Shown: positions 17,394 through 27,056, counted from the stretch's first letter. The stretch is 64,000 nt of DNA from Streptomyces sp. NBC_01750 (GCF_035918095.1 NZ_CP109137.1:6450001-6514000), one strand, 5' to 3'. Translations and numbers: made by a program. Notes: generated from the sequence alone by a model not told the origin.

Positions 17394-20300
17394 CTACTGC
17401 TGAGGGGCTGGCGGTGCCTGCGGAGGCTGTTGCTGCGGCCATCCGGCGGGCGGTACGGGCCCCTGCAGATCCGGTTGTCCCGGACCACCCGGCTGGCCCT
17501 GCGGACCGGGGTGACCCGGCTGGCCGTGGACAGGTGCGGGCGGACTCCCGGGAGCCTGGGCCTGAGAGGGCAGCGACTGCTGCCAGCCCTGTGGCGGATA
17601 GGGCTGCTGACCCTGCGGCGGCTGCTGGCCACCGTACGGCGGCTGCGGCTGGCCCTGCGGGTGCGGCTGTTGCGGCGCGTACGGCTGTCCGGGCATGGGC
17701 TGTCCGGGGACGGGCTGCCCCGGCGCCTGCTGGTGGCCCGGCATCGGCGGGGCCAGGTGCGGCGGCGGGTTGCCGTCCGCGGTCCACAACCCCTGCTGCT
17801 GCTGAGCGCGAACGAAATCCTCAGCGATCAGGGCGGACAGGTTGAAGTACGCCTCACGGGTCTTGGGGCGCATCATGTCGAGGTCGACCTCGGCGCCGGC
17901 CGACAGATGCTCGTCGAAGGGCACCACGATCACACCGCGGCAGCGCGTCTGGAAGTGCTGAACGATGTCCTCGACCTTGATCATCTTTCCGGTCTCGCGG
18001 ACCCCGGAGATGACCGTGAGGGAACGCTGCACCAGCTCGGCATACCCATGGGCGGAAAGCCAGTCCAGAGTCGTCGACGCACTGCTCGCACCGTCCACGG
18101 ACGGCGTCGAGACTATGATCAACTGATCCGCCAGATCCAGCACTCCGCGCATCGCGCTGTAGAGCAGACCGGTACCGGAGTCGGTCAGGATGACCGGGTA
18201 CTGCCTGCCCAGTACGTCGATCGCACGCCGGTAGTCCTCGTCGTTGAACGCCGTGGAGACCGCCGGGTCCACGTCGTTGGCGATGATTTCCAGACCGGAG
18301 GGCGCCTGCGAGGTGAACCGGCGGATGTCCATGTACGAGTTGAGGTACGGGATCGCCTGGACCAGGTCACGGATGGTGGCCCCGGTCTCGCGCCGCACCC
18401 GGCGGCCGAGCGTGCCTGCGTCCGGGTTGGCGTCGATCGCCAGGATCTTGTCCTGCCGCTCGGTGGCCAGGGTCGCGCCCAGAGCGGTCGTCGTCGTGGT
18501 CTTGCCCACGCCGCCCTTGAGGCTGATGACCGCGATCCGGTAGCAGGACAGCACCGGCGTACGGATGAGGTCGAGTTTGCGCTGCCGCTCCGCCTCCTCC
18601 TTCTTGCCGCCGAGCTTGAAGCGGGCGGCGTTGGAGGGATTGCGGCTGCTCTTGGCCTTCTGCTTGCCCCGGACCAGGCGGTCGGAGGAGAGCTCGACGG
18701 CGGCGGTGTACCCGAGCGGGGCGCCGGGCACGGAACGCTCGCGCTGGTCATGGGTGACCGGGGTGGGCCAGGCGGCACCGGTCCGCGGGTCGACGGGCGC
18801 GGCGTGCGGCTGCTGAGGAGCCTGCGGCTGGCCCTGCTGCGCGGGCAGATACGGCGTGGCGGGCGCGGGCAGGTTCGGCGTCTGCGACGGTACGGGCGCG
18901 TTCGCGGTGGGCCGGCCGGGGTGTCCTGGCTGGGGGAATCCGTAACCGCCGTGCGGGTTCTGTGCGTCGGGGCCCGGGACGGCCGGGGGCAGCGGGGCGG
19001 CGGGCGCCGGCTGACCGGGCTGGCCCTGCTGCGGGAACCCGTGGCCGACCTGCACCCTCTGCTGCGGGAACCCGTAACCGCTCTGCTCGCTCTGCTGCGC
19101 GGCATGAGGGGGCGTGGCGGGCGCGGGCAGGTTCGGCGTCTGCGGCGGTACGGGCGCGCTCGCGGTGGGCCCGCCGGGGTGTCCTGGCTGCGGGAATCCA
19201 TAGCCGCCGTGCGGGGCGGGCTGTCCCGGCACCGGCTGACCTGGCTGGGGGAATCCGTAACCGCCGTGCGGGTTCTGTGCGTCGGGGCCCGGGACGGCCG
19301 GAGGCAGCGGCGCGGCGGGCGCCGGCTGACCGGGCTGGCCCTGCTGCGGGAATCCGTAACCTCCCTGCTGCTGCTCAGGAGCAGAGGGAACGGACGGAGC
19401 TGCCTGGGCGGGCGTCTGCCACGCGGGCGCCGGCTGAGGACCGTGCTGCGTCGACGGCTGAGCCTGCGGCGGGGCGGACTGGTCGTTGGTCTGCGCGGAT
19501 ACGGGCCACTGCGGCGCGGACATCGGTGCGGCCGGCTGGAAGGCGGGCGGCAGCGGCGGCAGTCCGGTGTTCTGTACCGGGGGCGTCGGAGACCAGGGCT
19601 GAACGGGCGCGGGCGGAGTGTCCTGGGGTACGGAGTCGGCCGGGGCGGCGTCCTGGGGTACGGAGTCGGCCGGCTCCTCGGCCGGAACCTCCGGGTCCGT
19701 CGGGGCGGCCTCGTCACGGGGGGCGGAGTCGTCGCCGTCGGTGTCCTGTGTCCCGGTGCTCACCGAGTCCTCGGTCTCATCCGCGGAGGCGGCCGGGGAA
19801 GCGTCGTCAGTGGTCGCAGCGGCCGGAGCCTCGGTCTGGGGTTCGGCTTGGGTGCCGGCTTCGCCCTCGGTGGAATCGTCCGCTGCGCCCTCCGGACCAG
19901 ACTCAGAACCCGAGCCGGAACCAGAGTCGGACTCGGACTCGGACTCGGACTCGGACTCCTCAGCCTCCTTGGCCGCGGCCCGCTCCTCCATCTCGCGCTT
20001 CAGCGCGGCCGGGGAGAACCGCATGGTCGCCCCGCTCTCGATGTCGCCGCCCCCGAAAGGCTGCGGCGCGGGCTCGGCGGCCGCCTCGGCAGCCGGAGCC
20101 GGAGCCGACGGCACAGCATCGGGCGTGGGAGCAGGAGCAGGAGCAGGAGCAGGCACCGGGGCAGGAGCCGGAGCAGGCACGGGTGCCTGGACCTGTGCCG
20201 GAGGCGGCGGCGTCGGCGCCCAGTTCGGCTCGAAGCCACTGCCTGCGGGCAGCCCGGGCACGGCCACCGGCGCACCGTTGGGCGGCGGGGGAGGAGGGGT

Positions 20301-20477
20301 GAGCCCCTGTCGGCCCGCACCCCCGCCCGACGTGTCGCCCGACGCGTTCTGCGTGTACCAGGCCGGCGGGGTGTAGTCGATGGTGAACTCACCCGTCAGC
20401 TCGGCGGGCTCCGCGTCGGACTGATCATCGACGGGAATGTTCCAGCCCCCGTGGATCTCGTCCCGATCGCCGTTCAC
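17394..20477 (-). CDS. EspI-like type VII secretion MinD/ParA-family ATPase with long disordered arms
   Basis: A 1027-residue protein. Residues 1 to about 600 are low complexity: an acidic Ser/Glu/Asp tract, then Pro/Gln/Ala-rich repeats built on [13 protein letters not shown] basic stretch ([13 protein letters not shown]) precedes a SIMIBI ATPase domain (about 645-905) with the deviant Walker A KGGVGKT (654-660), [22 protein letters not shown] and the downstream strands. The final 110 residues are Pro/Gln/Gly-rich. This architecture is that of the mycobacterial ESX accessory EspI and related regulators. It is the distal gene of the eccE unit here, so a regulatory or chaperone-like role in type VII secretion is inferred. 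The start is ATG 20477, near-perfectly spaced after GGAGG (CAGGAGGCAAAGTGA). Confidence 0.8.
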   Translation of the reverse strand: MNGDRDEIHGGWNIPVDDQSDAEPAELTGEFTIDYTPPAWYTQNASGDTSGGGAGRQGLTPPPPPPNGAPVAVPGLPAGSGFEPNWAPTPPPPAQVQAPVPAPAPAPVPAPAPAPAPTPDAVPSAPAPAAEAAAEPAPQPFGGGDIESGATMRFSPAALKREMEERAAAKEAEESESESESESDSGSGSGSESGPEGAADDSTEGEAGTQAEPQTEAPAAATTDDASPAASADETEDSVSTGTQDTDGDDSAPRDEAAPTDPEVPAEEPADSVPQDAAPADSVPQDTPPAPVQPWSPTPPVQNTGLPPLPPAFQPAAPMSAPQWPVSAQTNDQSAPPQAQPSTQHGPQPAPAWQTPAQAAPSVPSAPEQQQGGYGFPQQGQPGQPAPAAPLPPAVPGPDAQNPHGGYGFPQPGQPVPGQPAPHGGYGFPQPGHPGGPTASAPVPPQTPNLPAPATPPHAAQQSEQSGYGFPQQRVQVGHGFPQQGQPGQPAPAAPLPPAVPGPDAQNPHGGYGFPQPGHPGRPTANAPVPSQTPNLPAPATPYLPAQQGQPQAPQQPHAAPVDPRTGAAWPTPVTHDQRERSVPGAPLGYTAAVELSSDRLVRGKQKAKSSRNPSNAARFKLGGKKEEAERQRKLDLIRTPVLSCYRIAVISLKGGVGKTTTTTALGATLATERQDKILAIDANPDAGTLGRRVRRETGATIRDLVQAIPYLNSYMDIRRFTSQAPSGLEIIANDVDPAVSTAFNDEDYRRAIDVLGRQYPVILTDSGTGLLYSAMRGVLDLADQLIIVSTPSVDGASSASTTLDWLSAHGYAELVQRSLTVISGVRETGKMIKVEDIVQHFQTRCRGVIVVPFDEHLSAGAEVDLDMMRPKTREAYFNLSALIAEDFVRAQQQQGLWTADGNPPPHLAPPMPGHQQAPGQPVPGQPMPGQPYAPQQPHPQGQPQPPYGGQQPPQGQQPYPPQGWQQSLPSQAQAPGSPPAPVHGQPGHPGPQGQPGGPGQPDLQGPVPPAGWPQQQPPQAPPAPQQ

Positions 20478-20763
20478 TTTGCCTCCTGGTGTGGTCGAGC
20501 ACCCTTGTGCCGTGGTGGGTGGGGGCGACCTGTTCGTCCGGTCGGCCCGGCTCTCCCCCTGCAGGACGCGGCCGGCATGCCCGCAGGTTCTTCCGTCGCG
20601 CCCTGTCCCACCCTAATCGCCAACAACCTCGGTACGGCAGGCCCGACCACCCGTCGGCGGCTGTCCCGTACGTCACGCCCTGCCCCCAAGTGAACTGAGG
20701 GCGGCAGAGCGTCAAGAGATCGTTGGGTCAAAATGGTACAACTGCGTACGGACTGATGGCCGC

Positions 20764-21483
20764 TCAGTCCATTCGGCGAGCGCTGCCCAACAATCCGGTC
20801 TCGGCGTCCGTGGCCTGTGTCATGACGAACTGCCGGTCCCGCGCAGTGCACCAGAGCGTGACGCCGTCCGCAAGAGTGGACAGCGCCTCCGTCTCGGGCC
20901 GAGGGAGATGCATGATGCGCCCGATCTGCGCGGCCTCGTCCGGCGAGACGCGCTGTATCCCGACCAGACCCGACTTCTCCATCAGGCGCGGTGCCACCGG
21001 GCTCAGATACGGCAGCAGCGTCACCACCGACTGCCAGGGCCCCGAGACCACCCGTCCGCGCGGTGGTCGCATCCCGCAGTCCCGCACCACCACGACCGGG
21101 CTGCCGGCCGAAGCGCCCTGCGGCGGCACCCGCCCCACATCGTGCAGCGATATGCACTGCTGCCCGCCGCCCGCAGCTTGGGCCAGCGTCGTCCACGCGG
21201 GCGCCCGGCCCGTCTCCACGGTGACCCGCGCACCCGTCGCGGCCGCGCGCAGCGCGAGCACCTGCGCCGTCCACAGGCCGCCGATCAGGGTGACGTCGTA
21301 CGCCGTGGGGCGGTTGATGCCGAGCACCGCGGGCTTGCTCTCGGCGTCGACGCCGATGACCACTCCGTCGTCGCCGACCGGCAGCGCGAGCGAGGACAGC
21401 TGGTCCACCGACAGCGCATGCCGGTCCCGGCGAGGTCCGATCAGTCCGAAGCCGATACGAGGCTTGGCGGCAGGCACAGACAT
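20764..21483 (-). CDS. Uncharacterised ESX-locus protein coupled to eccE
   Basis: A 239-residue soluble-looking protein with no signal peptide or transmembrane helix. It reads as an alpha/beta domain: a first strand region (RIGFGLIGPRRDRHAL), VTLIGGLWTAQVLALRAAATGARVTVETGR, VVVVRDCGMRPPRGR and a C-terminal domain ending in TLWCTARDRQFVMTQATDAETGLLGSARRMD. I do not recognise a named family or catalytic motif. ATG 21483 overlaps the eccE stop by one base (TGATG), so it is translated with EccE. It lies between eccE and the EspI-like ATPase. A cytosolic adaptor or EccE partner is a guess from position. Confidence 0.7.
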   Translation of the reverse strand: MSVPAAKPRIGFGLIGPRRDRHALSVDQLSSLALPVGDDGVVIGVDAESKPAVLGINRPTAYDVTLIGGLWTAQVLALRAAATGARVTVETGRAPAWTTLAQAAGGGQQCISLHDVGRVPPQGASAGSPVVVVRDCGMRPPRGRVVSGPWQSVVTLLPYLSPVAPRLMEKSGLVGIQRVSPDEAAQIGRIMHLPRPETEALSTLADGVTLWCTARDRQFVMTQATDAETGLLGSARRMD

Positions 21484-22778
21484 CAGCGGGCTCCCCCGAG
21501 CGGCAGTGTGGCGAGCATGCCGGGCAGTTGCTCACGGTCGAGCCGCACCAGCCCGGTCTTGACCCCGCGGGCGGCGCGCTCCAGTTCATGGCGCGCGGCC
21601 ACCAGTTCCTCGTCGCTGCGCCCGGTGATGCGGACATGCCCGCTGACCGTCACGCCCTGCCGGTCGCCGTGCCCCAGCGTGAGGCTGAAGGTGGTGGCCA
21701 GCGCGGGAATGGAGGTGAGCAGGGCGACGAGCTGCGGCATGGGGGCCCCGCCGCCGCCGAGTTGGGGCCAGCGGCTCACCCAGTAGGTGGTGTGGCGGCG
21801 GTCGTCGACGCGCCAGGTGCGCGAGGTTTCCTGGGTGCGCGGCGCGGGCGTCTCCGCCCGGCTCGCCTGTGCGATGGCCATCGGGCTGGCGCAGGAAGAG
21901 GTGGCGATGGCCGCCGTCAGCTCTTCCTCGGTCAGCACGGTGGCCCGGAATCCGGCGCCGGTCAGCCGGCTCGCCAGCTGGTCGGCAGTCCGCACCAGGC
22001 ACTTCTGCGCGCCCTCGAGACCGCCGCCGCGCGCCGCCACCGCTTCCGGGCAGAGTTCAGGGTCGAGCTTGAGCGCGATCCAGGTGATCCGTATCGCGGG
22101 CGACCCGGTCTGGGCCTGCAGCGGTGCGTAGTTGCGTGCGGCGACCGACTGCTGCGGCAGATGCGGTGCGGGCGCGGGCTGGGTGTGCTGGACGATCTGT
22201 GCCGACTCCAGCCGGATGCCGTCGACGTCGAGTACATCGCGCAGCAGAGTCATCGGCAGCGGCCTGGCGGTACGGTCGCAGCGCAGGGCCGTGGCGTCCG
22301 ACTCGACCTGCAGCAGGGCCGTCAGGAAGGTCCCGTCGCCGATCATGCCCACCGGCCGTCGGTCGCGGTCGCTGTAGGTGTACGTCCGCAGGGCGGGGTC
22401 GCACTCGACGACGGGCGCGAGCCCCGGTTCCGTATCGGACGGGAGTACCAGCGATGCGGCCCTGCGCCTGCGCGCCCGGAGCGCGAAGACGGTGGCTAGC
22501 CACTCGGGCATCGAGCGCCGGTGTCTGCGCAGCAGGGCCAGCAGCACCAGCAGCGCGGCCGCCACAAAGGCGGGAACCAGCATCAGCGGATCGATCGCCC
22601 AGGCCAAAAGGAGCAGCGCAGCGGCGATCTCGATCAGTACGAGTTGTTGCAGTCGGAACGAACCGAAGTGCCCGGGTCGTGCCTTGAGTCGGGGTGCCGC
22701 CGGTCCCTGGGACGGCGCGGTGGGCCGTACCGAGGCCTGCCCGTGGGGTGCCGGCCGCACCCGCGTCGCGGAAGCCAT
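21483..22778 (-). CDS. eccE: Type VII secretion protein EccE
   Basis: A 431-residue ESX membrane-complex component. Two adjacent transmembrane helices near the N-terminus (about 52-92, LQQLVLIEIAAALLLLAWAIDPLMLVPAFVAAALLVLLALL) are followed by a basic junction RRHRRSMPEWLATVFALRARRRRAA and a large soluble domain, the EccE layout. The chosen start is ATG 22778, preceded by CTGGGGGGTGG; a TTG 33 bases upstream would add an improbable N-terminus including a rare TTA codon. It heads a leftward unit that diverges from eccB across about 220 bases. The rest of the apparatus (EccB, EccC, EccD, MycP, WXG100 pair) is in the same 15 kb. Confidence 0.82.
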   Translation of the reverse strand: MASATRVRPAPHGQASVRPTAPSQGPAAPRLKARPGHFGSFRLQQLVLIEIAAALLLLAWAIDPLMLVPAFVAAALLVLLALLRRHRRSMPEWLATVFALRARRRRAASLVLPSDTEPGLAPVVECDPALRTYTYSDRDRRPVGMIGDGTFLTALLQVESDATALRCDRTARPLPMTLLRDVLDVDGIRLESAQIVQHTQPAPAPHLPQQSVAARNYAPLQAQTGSPAIRITWIALKLDPELCPEAVAARGGGLEGAQKCLVRTADQLASRLTGAGFRATVLTEEELTAAIATSSCASPMAIAQASRAETPAPRTQETSRTWRVDDRRHTTYWVSRWPQLGGGGAPMPQLVALLTSIPALATTFSLTLGHGDRQGVTVSGHVRITGRSDEELVAARHELERAARGVKTGLVRLDREQLPGMLATLPLGGAR

Positions 22779-23000
22779 TAATCCGCCACCCCCCAGTTCA
22801 TTAGGCCCCAATTCATCCCGATCACCCCTGTCCGGCCCTGCGTAGCAAGGCTCCTGGCGGCTGGATCACCCTACCCGCCCCACAAGCACCGTCGATCAAC
22901 AGGCATAGTAGGGGGCCGGTCCGACAACCAGGGCCCGGGGACCGTGCTCACCACAAGGCCCCCGCGGGGAGATCAGTGCCTTCTTTACCAATGGGGACTC
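22779..23000. promoter_or_regulatory. Divergent intergenic region between eccE and eccB
   Basis: This 222-base gap must hold the promoters for both halves of the ESX locus. I see a TAGTAG element near 22908 facing right but no convincing -35. The eccB side ends without a strong Shine-Dalgarno (GGGGACTC just before the ATG), and the eccE side has a strong GGGGGG site. Confidence 0.4.
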
Positions 23001-24542
23001 ATGGCATCACGGCGGGATGAGCTCAACGCGTACACCTTTGCGAAGAAGCGCACGGTGGCGGCATTCCTCCAACCCTCCACCACAGGTACGGAGGAGGGGG
23101 CGCCGCGCCCCATGCGTGCCGTCATACCCAGCGTCATCGTCGGTGCGCTGATTCTGGCGGGGTTCGGGGCCTTCGGTATGTTCAAGCCCAAGGCTCCCAA
23201 GGACTGGGCGAAGCCCTTCACCAATGTGATCGTCGGCAAGGACTCCACCACGCGCTACGTGGTGCTCACCACCGGCACGGGCAAGAACAAGAAGGTCCTC
23301 CTCCACCCCGTACTGAACCTCGCGTCCGCCCGACTGCTGCTCACCCCCCAGCAGTTCAAGGTGATCCAGGTCAGCGACGACATCCTGGACTCGGGCAAAC
23401 CCCCGCGCGGGCCGATCCTCGGTATCCCCTACGCGCCCGACCGGCTGCCCAGCGCCAAGGAGGCCGCCGAGTCCAAGCGCTGGGCGGTCTGCGAGCAGCC
23501 CGGTGGCGGCAAGGGCAACACCGTGCAGAAGGCGACCTTCGTCCTGGGCGAGCGCGATCTGAAGCGGACCGAGGGCGAGCAGCGCCTCAGCGGCGGCCAA
23601 GTCCTGTACGTCAAGGGCCAGAACGGGCTGCGCTACCTCGTGGACGCCGGCGGCACCAAGTACTTGGTCCGCGGCAGCCAGTCCGATGCCGGGATCCTCA
23701 CCCGCGCCCTCGTCGGCAGCAAGCAGCCGCAGTCCGTCACCGACGACTGGCTGGCGACGCTGCACGACGGCACCCCGGTCGACTTTCCCGTCATCCCCGG
23801 CCAGGTCGGCGTGAGCGCCGGTATCGGCGGCGGGCTGACGGGCGAGCAGGACAAGGTCGGCATGGTCCTGGAGGCGCAGACCGGCTCCGGGCCACAGCAG
23901 TACGTCGTGCTGCCCGGCAAGGTCCAGCCGGTCTCCGGCTTCACCGCCTGGCTGCTCATCAACTCCCCGCAGACCGACACGCTCAATATGCGCGGCGAGG
24001 CGGTCGGCGTCGACGCGGCGTCGATCGCCCCGGAAAGCGACTTCTTCGCCGCCCAGAACCGCTGGCCCTCGCTCAGGTCGAAGCAGGTCAACTCCGCGGG
24101 CGGCGACCGCGACACCGTCTGCAGCGTGTTGCGCAAGGTCGATGAGAAGGGCCGTACGACCTTGTCCACCTGGGCCGGCTCCGAGTACCCGGCGGAGATC
24201 ACCGCAGGCGGCACCAGCACCTATGTCACCCCCGGAACCGGCCTTCTCTACACGCAGGTCCAGGGCAAGCAGACCAAGCCCGACGGCTCGCTGTTCCTGG
24301 TGACCGACACCGGACTGCGGTACGCCGTCCAGGCGAACGGCGACAGCGACGCGGACCGCTCCGACATCGGCACGGGCGACCAGGAGAAGCAGCAGGACGG
24401 CCGCCCCGAGCCCAGCCAGGCGCAGATCCGGCTCGGCTACGAGAAGGTCACTCCGACCCTTGTGCCGATCAACTGGTCGGAGTTCCTGTCCAAGGGGCCC
24501 CGGCTCGACACCAACAGCGCGCGTCAGCCGCAGGGTTCGTAG
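23001..24542 (+). CDS. eccB: Type VII secretion protein EccB
   Basis: A 513-residue membrane component of the ESX translocon. It starts with the conserved cytosolic segment SRRDELNAYTFAKKRTVAAFLQPS, has one transmembrane helix (about 40-60, AVIPSVIVGALILAGFGAFGM), then a large extracytoplasmic domain with the TTRYVVLT...LLHPVLNLASARLLL motif typical of EccB, and paired Cys residues (VCEQPGG and TVCSVLRK). ATG 23001 is chosen because the conserved N-terminus begins there; an upstream in-frame ATG adds unconserved residues. mycP follows after 13 bases, so the two are co-transcribed. Confidence 0.92.
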   Translation: MASRRDELNAYTFAKKRTVAAFLQPSTTGTEEGAPRPMRAVIPSVIVGALILAGFGAFGMFKPKAPKDWAKPFTNVIVGKDSTTRYVVLTTGTGKNKKVLLHPVLNLASARLLLTPQQFKVIQVSDDILDSGKPPRGPILGIPYAPDRLPSAKEAAESKRWAVCEQPGGGKGNTVQKATFVLGERDLKRTEGEQRLSGGQVLYVKGQNGLRYLVDAGGTKYLVRGSQSDAGILTRALVGSKQPQSVTDDWLATLHDGTPVDFPVIPGQVGVSAGIGGGLTGEQDKVGMVLEAQTGSGPQQYVVLPGKVQPVSGFTAWLLINSPQTDTLNMRGEAVGVDAASIAPESDFFAAQNRWPSLRSKQVNSAGGDRDTVCSVLRKVDEKGRTTLSTWAGSEYPAEITAGGTSTYVTPGTGLLYTQVQGKQTKPDGSLFLVTDTGLRYAVQANGDSDADRSDIGTGDQEKQQDGRPEPSQAQIRLGYEKVTPTLVPINWSEFLSKGPRLDTNSARQPQGS

Positions 24543-24555
24543 AGGAGTGCGACCG

Positions 24556-25803
24556 ATGCTGCACCTGCGCAGGAAGACCGTTCTGCTGACCGCCGCGGCG
24601 GCGCTGACGGGTCTGTCGGCGGTGTCCCCGGCCGCATATGCCGATGAAGCCCCGCACCCGCTGGGCATCAACGGCAGCGGTGAGTGCACCTTCCCGATGA
24701 AGAGGCAGATCGAGGGGATCCCCTGGCCGCTCCAGCGGGTGCTGCTCGACGAGCTGTGGCAGGACACCAGGGGCAAGGGCGTCCGGGTCGCGGTCATCGA
24801 CACCGGCGTGGACAACGACAACGTCCAGCTCAAGTCTGCCGTCGACGCCTCCGCGGGCAAGGACTTCCTCAAGCCCGACAAGGACAGCTCGAGCGACGAC
24901 AAGCGCGGCAAGACCGATGGCACGGTCGACGACGTCGGCCACGGCACCAAGGTCGCCGGGATCATCGCCGCGCGCCCCCGCAAGGGCACAGGCTTCGTGG
25001 GACTCGCGCCCGAGGCCACCATCATCCCGATCCGCCAGAACGACGAGAAGAACAGCGGCAACGACAAGACGATGGCCACGGCGATCGAGCACGCCATCAC
25101 CAAGGGCGCCGACGTCATCAACATCTCTCAGGACACGACGAAGCCGCTCTCGCTCGACTCGGCCCTCAACAAGGCGATACAGCGGGCGATCCAGAAGAAG
25201 ATCGTCGTGGTCGCCTCCGCCGGCAACGACGGTATGAACGGCAAGCTGAAGGACACCTACCCCGCCGCGTTCCCGGGCGTTCTCGCCGTGGCCTCCTCCG
25301 ACCGCAACAACGAACGGGCGGTCTTCTCGCAGGCGGGCGGCTTCGTCGGCATCGCCGCCCCGGGAGTCGACGTCGTCTCCACCGTCCCCGGAAACGGGCA
25401 GTGCGTCGACAACGGCACCAGTTTCTCCGCGCCGTACGTCGCCGGGGTCGCGGCGCTGCTGAAGGCCAAGTACCCCGAGTGGACCGTGCCGCAGATCATC
25501 GCGCAGATCGAGCAGACCGCCGAGCGCAGCATCAACGGCAAGGACAGCTTCGTCGGTTGGGGCGTGATCGACCCGGTGCGCGCCCTCAGCGGCGACGGCG
25601 GCCCGATCGACGCACCGCACGCCGACCCCGGCCCGCCGAAGCCGCCCGCGCCGGAGGCGGCGCATCTGGCGATGACCGAGACGGCTCAGGAACGCAAGGA
25701 GCGGTACGCAACCTACGCGTTGGGCATTGGCGTCGTACTGGTGGCAGTGGTCGCCGGGGCGGCAACGGTCATCCGGGACACCCGGCGCAGAAGGGCCCAG
25801 TGA
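24556..25803 (+). CDS. mycP: Mycosin: type VII secretion subtilisin-like serine protease
   Basis: A 415-residue membrane-anchored protease needed in mycobacteria for ESX complex stability. A signal peptide (about 1-29, ending AYA-DE) is followed by a subtilase domain with the intact triad Asp82 (VIDTGVD), His129 (DVGHGT) and Ser289 (NGTSFSAP), plus oxyanion Asn224 (SAGND). A Pro-rich linker leads to a transmembrane helix (about 386-405) and a basic tail RDTRRRRAQ. ATG 24556 follows GAGGAG. The start-to-stop gap from eccB is 13 bases. Confidence 0.93.
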   Translation: MLHLRRKTVLLTAAAALTGLSAVSPAAYADEAPHPLGINGSGECTFPMKRQIEGIPWPLQRVLLDELWQDTRGKGVRVAVIDTGVDNDNVQLKSAVDASAGKDFLKPDKDSSSDDKRGKTDGTVDDVGHGTKVAGIIAARPRKGTGFVGLAPEATIIPIRQNDEKNSGNDKTMATAIEHAITKGADVINISQDTTKPLSLDSALNKAIQRAIQKKIVVVASAGNDGMNGKLKDTYPAAFPGVLAVASSDRNNERAVFSQAGGFVGIAAPGVDVVSTVPGNGQCVDNGTSFSAPYVAGVAALLKAKYPEWTVPQIIAQIEQTAERSINGKDSFVGWGVIDPVRALSGDGGPIDAPHADPGPPKPPAPEAAHLAMTETAQERKERYATYALGIGVVLVAVVAGAATVIRDTRRRRAQ

Positions 25804-25830
25804 GCCAAGTCTCCTTACGGGACTTTGCAG

Positions 25831-25859
25831 TTGGAACCGTCGTACCAAGTGGATAGAGT
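25831..25859 (+). promoter_or_regulatory. Promoter of the WXG100 gene pair
   Basis: TTGGAA (25831-25836) and TAGAGT (25854-25859) are separated by 17 bases, matching a vegetative streptomycete sigma-70 promoter. Transcription would start near 25866, leaving an 86-base leader before the first esx gene. This gives the substrates their own strong promoter, apart from eccB-mycP. Confidence 0.6.
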
Positions 25860-25951
25860 GACGGTAGGACTCAGTGAGGACTGTGTCCGGCACGGGGGCG
25901 GCATCCAATCGGCTTCCGTCTACAGCGCCGTCGTAGGAAGAAGGGGCACAG

Positions 25952-26296
25952 ATGTCGGGTAAAGACCTGAAGGTAACCAGTAGCGATATTGGGGATCTCT
26001 CCGGCAAGATCCAGCACTTCGAGACCACGCTGGGTGAGCGCATCCGCGACCTCAACCGCGTGGTCGACCTCATTCAGGGTGGCTGGAAGGGTGCGGCGAG
26101 CGCGCAGTACGACATCACGCAGGCCGAGCTGAACAAGAAGCTTTCGAGCGTGAAGCGTGACCTGGAGAACCTCCAGAACCTGGTGAAGATGAGCGCCGAC
26201 GGCTTCGACGAGCAGGAGCGGGAGCGCATGTCGTCGTTCGCCAAGATGGAAAACGCTCACACCAAGGCCAACGAGAGCGCCATTCTCGGCATGTGA
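25952..26296 (+). CDS. WXG100 (ESAT-6-like) type VII secretion substrate 1
   Basis: A 114-residue helical-hairpin protein of the ESAT-6/CFP-10 superfamily. The turn motif is W45-K46-G47, flanked by two long amphipathic helices (about 10-43 and 50-90). The C-terminus carries FDEQE (85-89), in which Phe replaces the usual Tyr of the YxxxD/E secretion signal. It begins at ATG 25952 after GAAGAAGGGG. The second WXG100 gene starts 45 bases downstream and the pair should form a heterodimer secreted by the EccB-E complex. I leave the esxA/esxB label open because I cannot fix which one matches which name. Confidence 0.9.
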   Translation: MSGKDLKVTSSDIGDLSGKIQHFETTLGERIRDLNRVVDLIQGGWKGAASAQYDITQAELNKKLSSVKRDLENLQNLVKMSADGFDEQERERMSSFAKMENAHTKANESAILGM

Positions 26297-26341
26297 GTGC
26301 CGTCCGCACCGTTCGCTGAACTTCGCCACCAGGAGTAAAGA

Positions 26342-26635
26342 ATGACCATGCAAGTCAACTACGACACAGTGACGCAGGCGGCAAGCGACACCACGAAGAC
26401 CGCCTCGGACCTGACGGAACAGCTCACCACCCTCATGACCCACGTGAGGAACGTCGCGGGCGGCTGGGACGGTGAGGCCAAGGAGGCCTACGTCGCGATC
26501 CAGTCGCAGCTCACCGCCGACATGGACGGACTGACCACGGACCTGCACACGATCGCGCGCCTGCTCCGCGAGTCCGTCGTCGGCTACCAGGACACGGACA
26601 AGGGCAACGCCGCTCGCTTCCGCATGATGATGTGA
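26342..26635 (+). CDS. WXG100 (ESAT-6-like) type VII secretion substrate 2
   Basis: A 97-residue WXG100 protein with W42-D43-G44 at the hairpin turn and two helices (about 8-40 and 47-78). It has an intact YxxxD export signal, Y82-QDT-D86, close to the C-terminus, as CFP-10-type partners do, so this subunit is the likely one recognised by EccC. It starts at ATG 26342 behind CAGGAGTAAAGA. It is the last gene before a strong terminator, forming a bicistronic unit with the previous gene. Confidence 0.92.
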   Translation: MTMQVNYDTVTQAASDTTKTASDLTEQLTTLMTHVRNVAGGWDGEAKEAYVAIQSQLTADMDGLTTDLHTIARLLRESVVGYQDTDKGNAARFRMMM

Positions 26636-26656
26636 CGAGCTCTGCTCCACAGACAG

Positions 26657-26686
26657 AGGGGTTGCCCGCCTGAGCGGGCAACCCCT
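26657..26686. terminator. Bidirectional terminator between the WXG100 pair and the DUF397 gene
   Basis: A perfect 13-bp inverted repeat (26657-26669 with 26674-26686) and CTGA loop lies between converging genes. Confidence 0.85.
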
Positions 26687-26710
26687 CCGTCGTATCCGTC
26701 GTACGGCCGT

Positions 26711-26956
26711 CTACTTGAGGTCGAACTCGCCGTCGCGCGCGCCGAGCACGAACGCGCGCCACTCGGCCTCCGTGTACCGCAGCACCGTCTCGGGCTCCAG
26801 CGAGGAGCGCATCGCGACCGCTCCGCCGGGCAGATGCGCGATCTCGACGCGCTCCTCGTCCTTCGCCGTGCCGGGCGCGCTGAGCCACTCCACGCCGGAG
26901 ATGTCGAGGGCGTACAGCTCTTCCTTCTGGCGTTCCTTCTCGCTTGCGTCAGCCAT
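26711..26956 (-). CDS. DUF397 domain protein
   Basis: An 81-residue protein whose core (SGVEWLSAPG, VEIAHLPGGAVAMRSSLEP, LRYTEAEWRAFVLGARDGEFD) is the DUF397 pattern. These small proteins are very numerous in streptomycetes, usually next to XRE-family DNA-binding regulators, and several are linked to developmental control. No XRE gene lies beside this one; it is inserted between the WXG100 pair and eccC. The ATG at 26956 is preceded by GGGAGGGAC, a good ribosome-binding site. Co-transcription with eccC (stop 101 bases upstream) is possible. Confidence 0.8.
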   Translation of the reverse strand: MADASEKERQKEELYALDISGVEWLSAPGTAKDEERVEIAHLPGGAVAMRSSLEPETVLRYTEAEWRAFVLGARDGEFDLK

Positions 26957-27056
26957 CGGCGCGGTCCCTCCCAGGTGCGATGAACGAGGTGCGTGACCAC
27001 ACTACTTGGTGCGTTCCGACAGCCTTGACGGCTGCCGGAACGTGTGCTGCGAGGGA

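Noticed and set aside
22779..22811. TTG start 33 bases upstream for EccE
   Set aside because: It would add an odd N-terminus with a TTA codon, while the ATG at 22778 has a much better ribosome-binding site.
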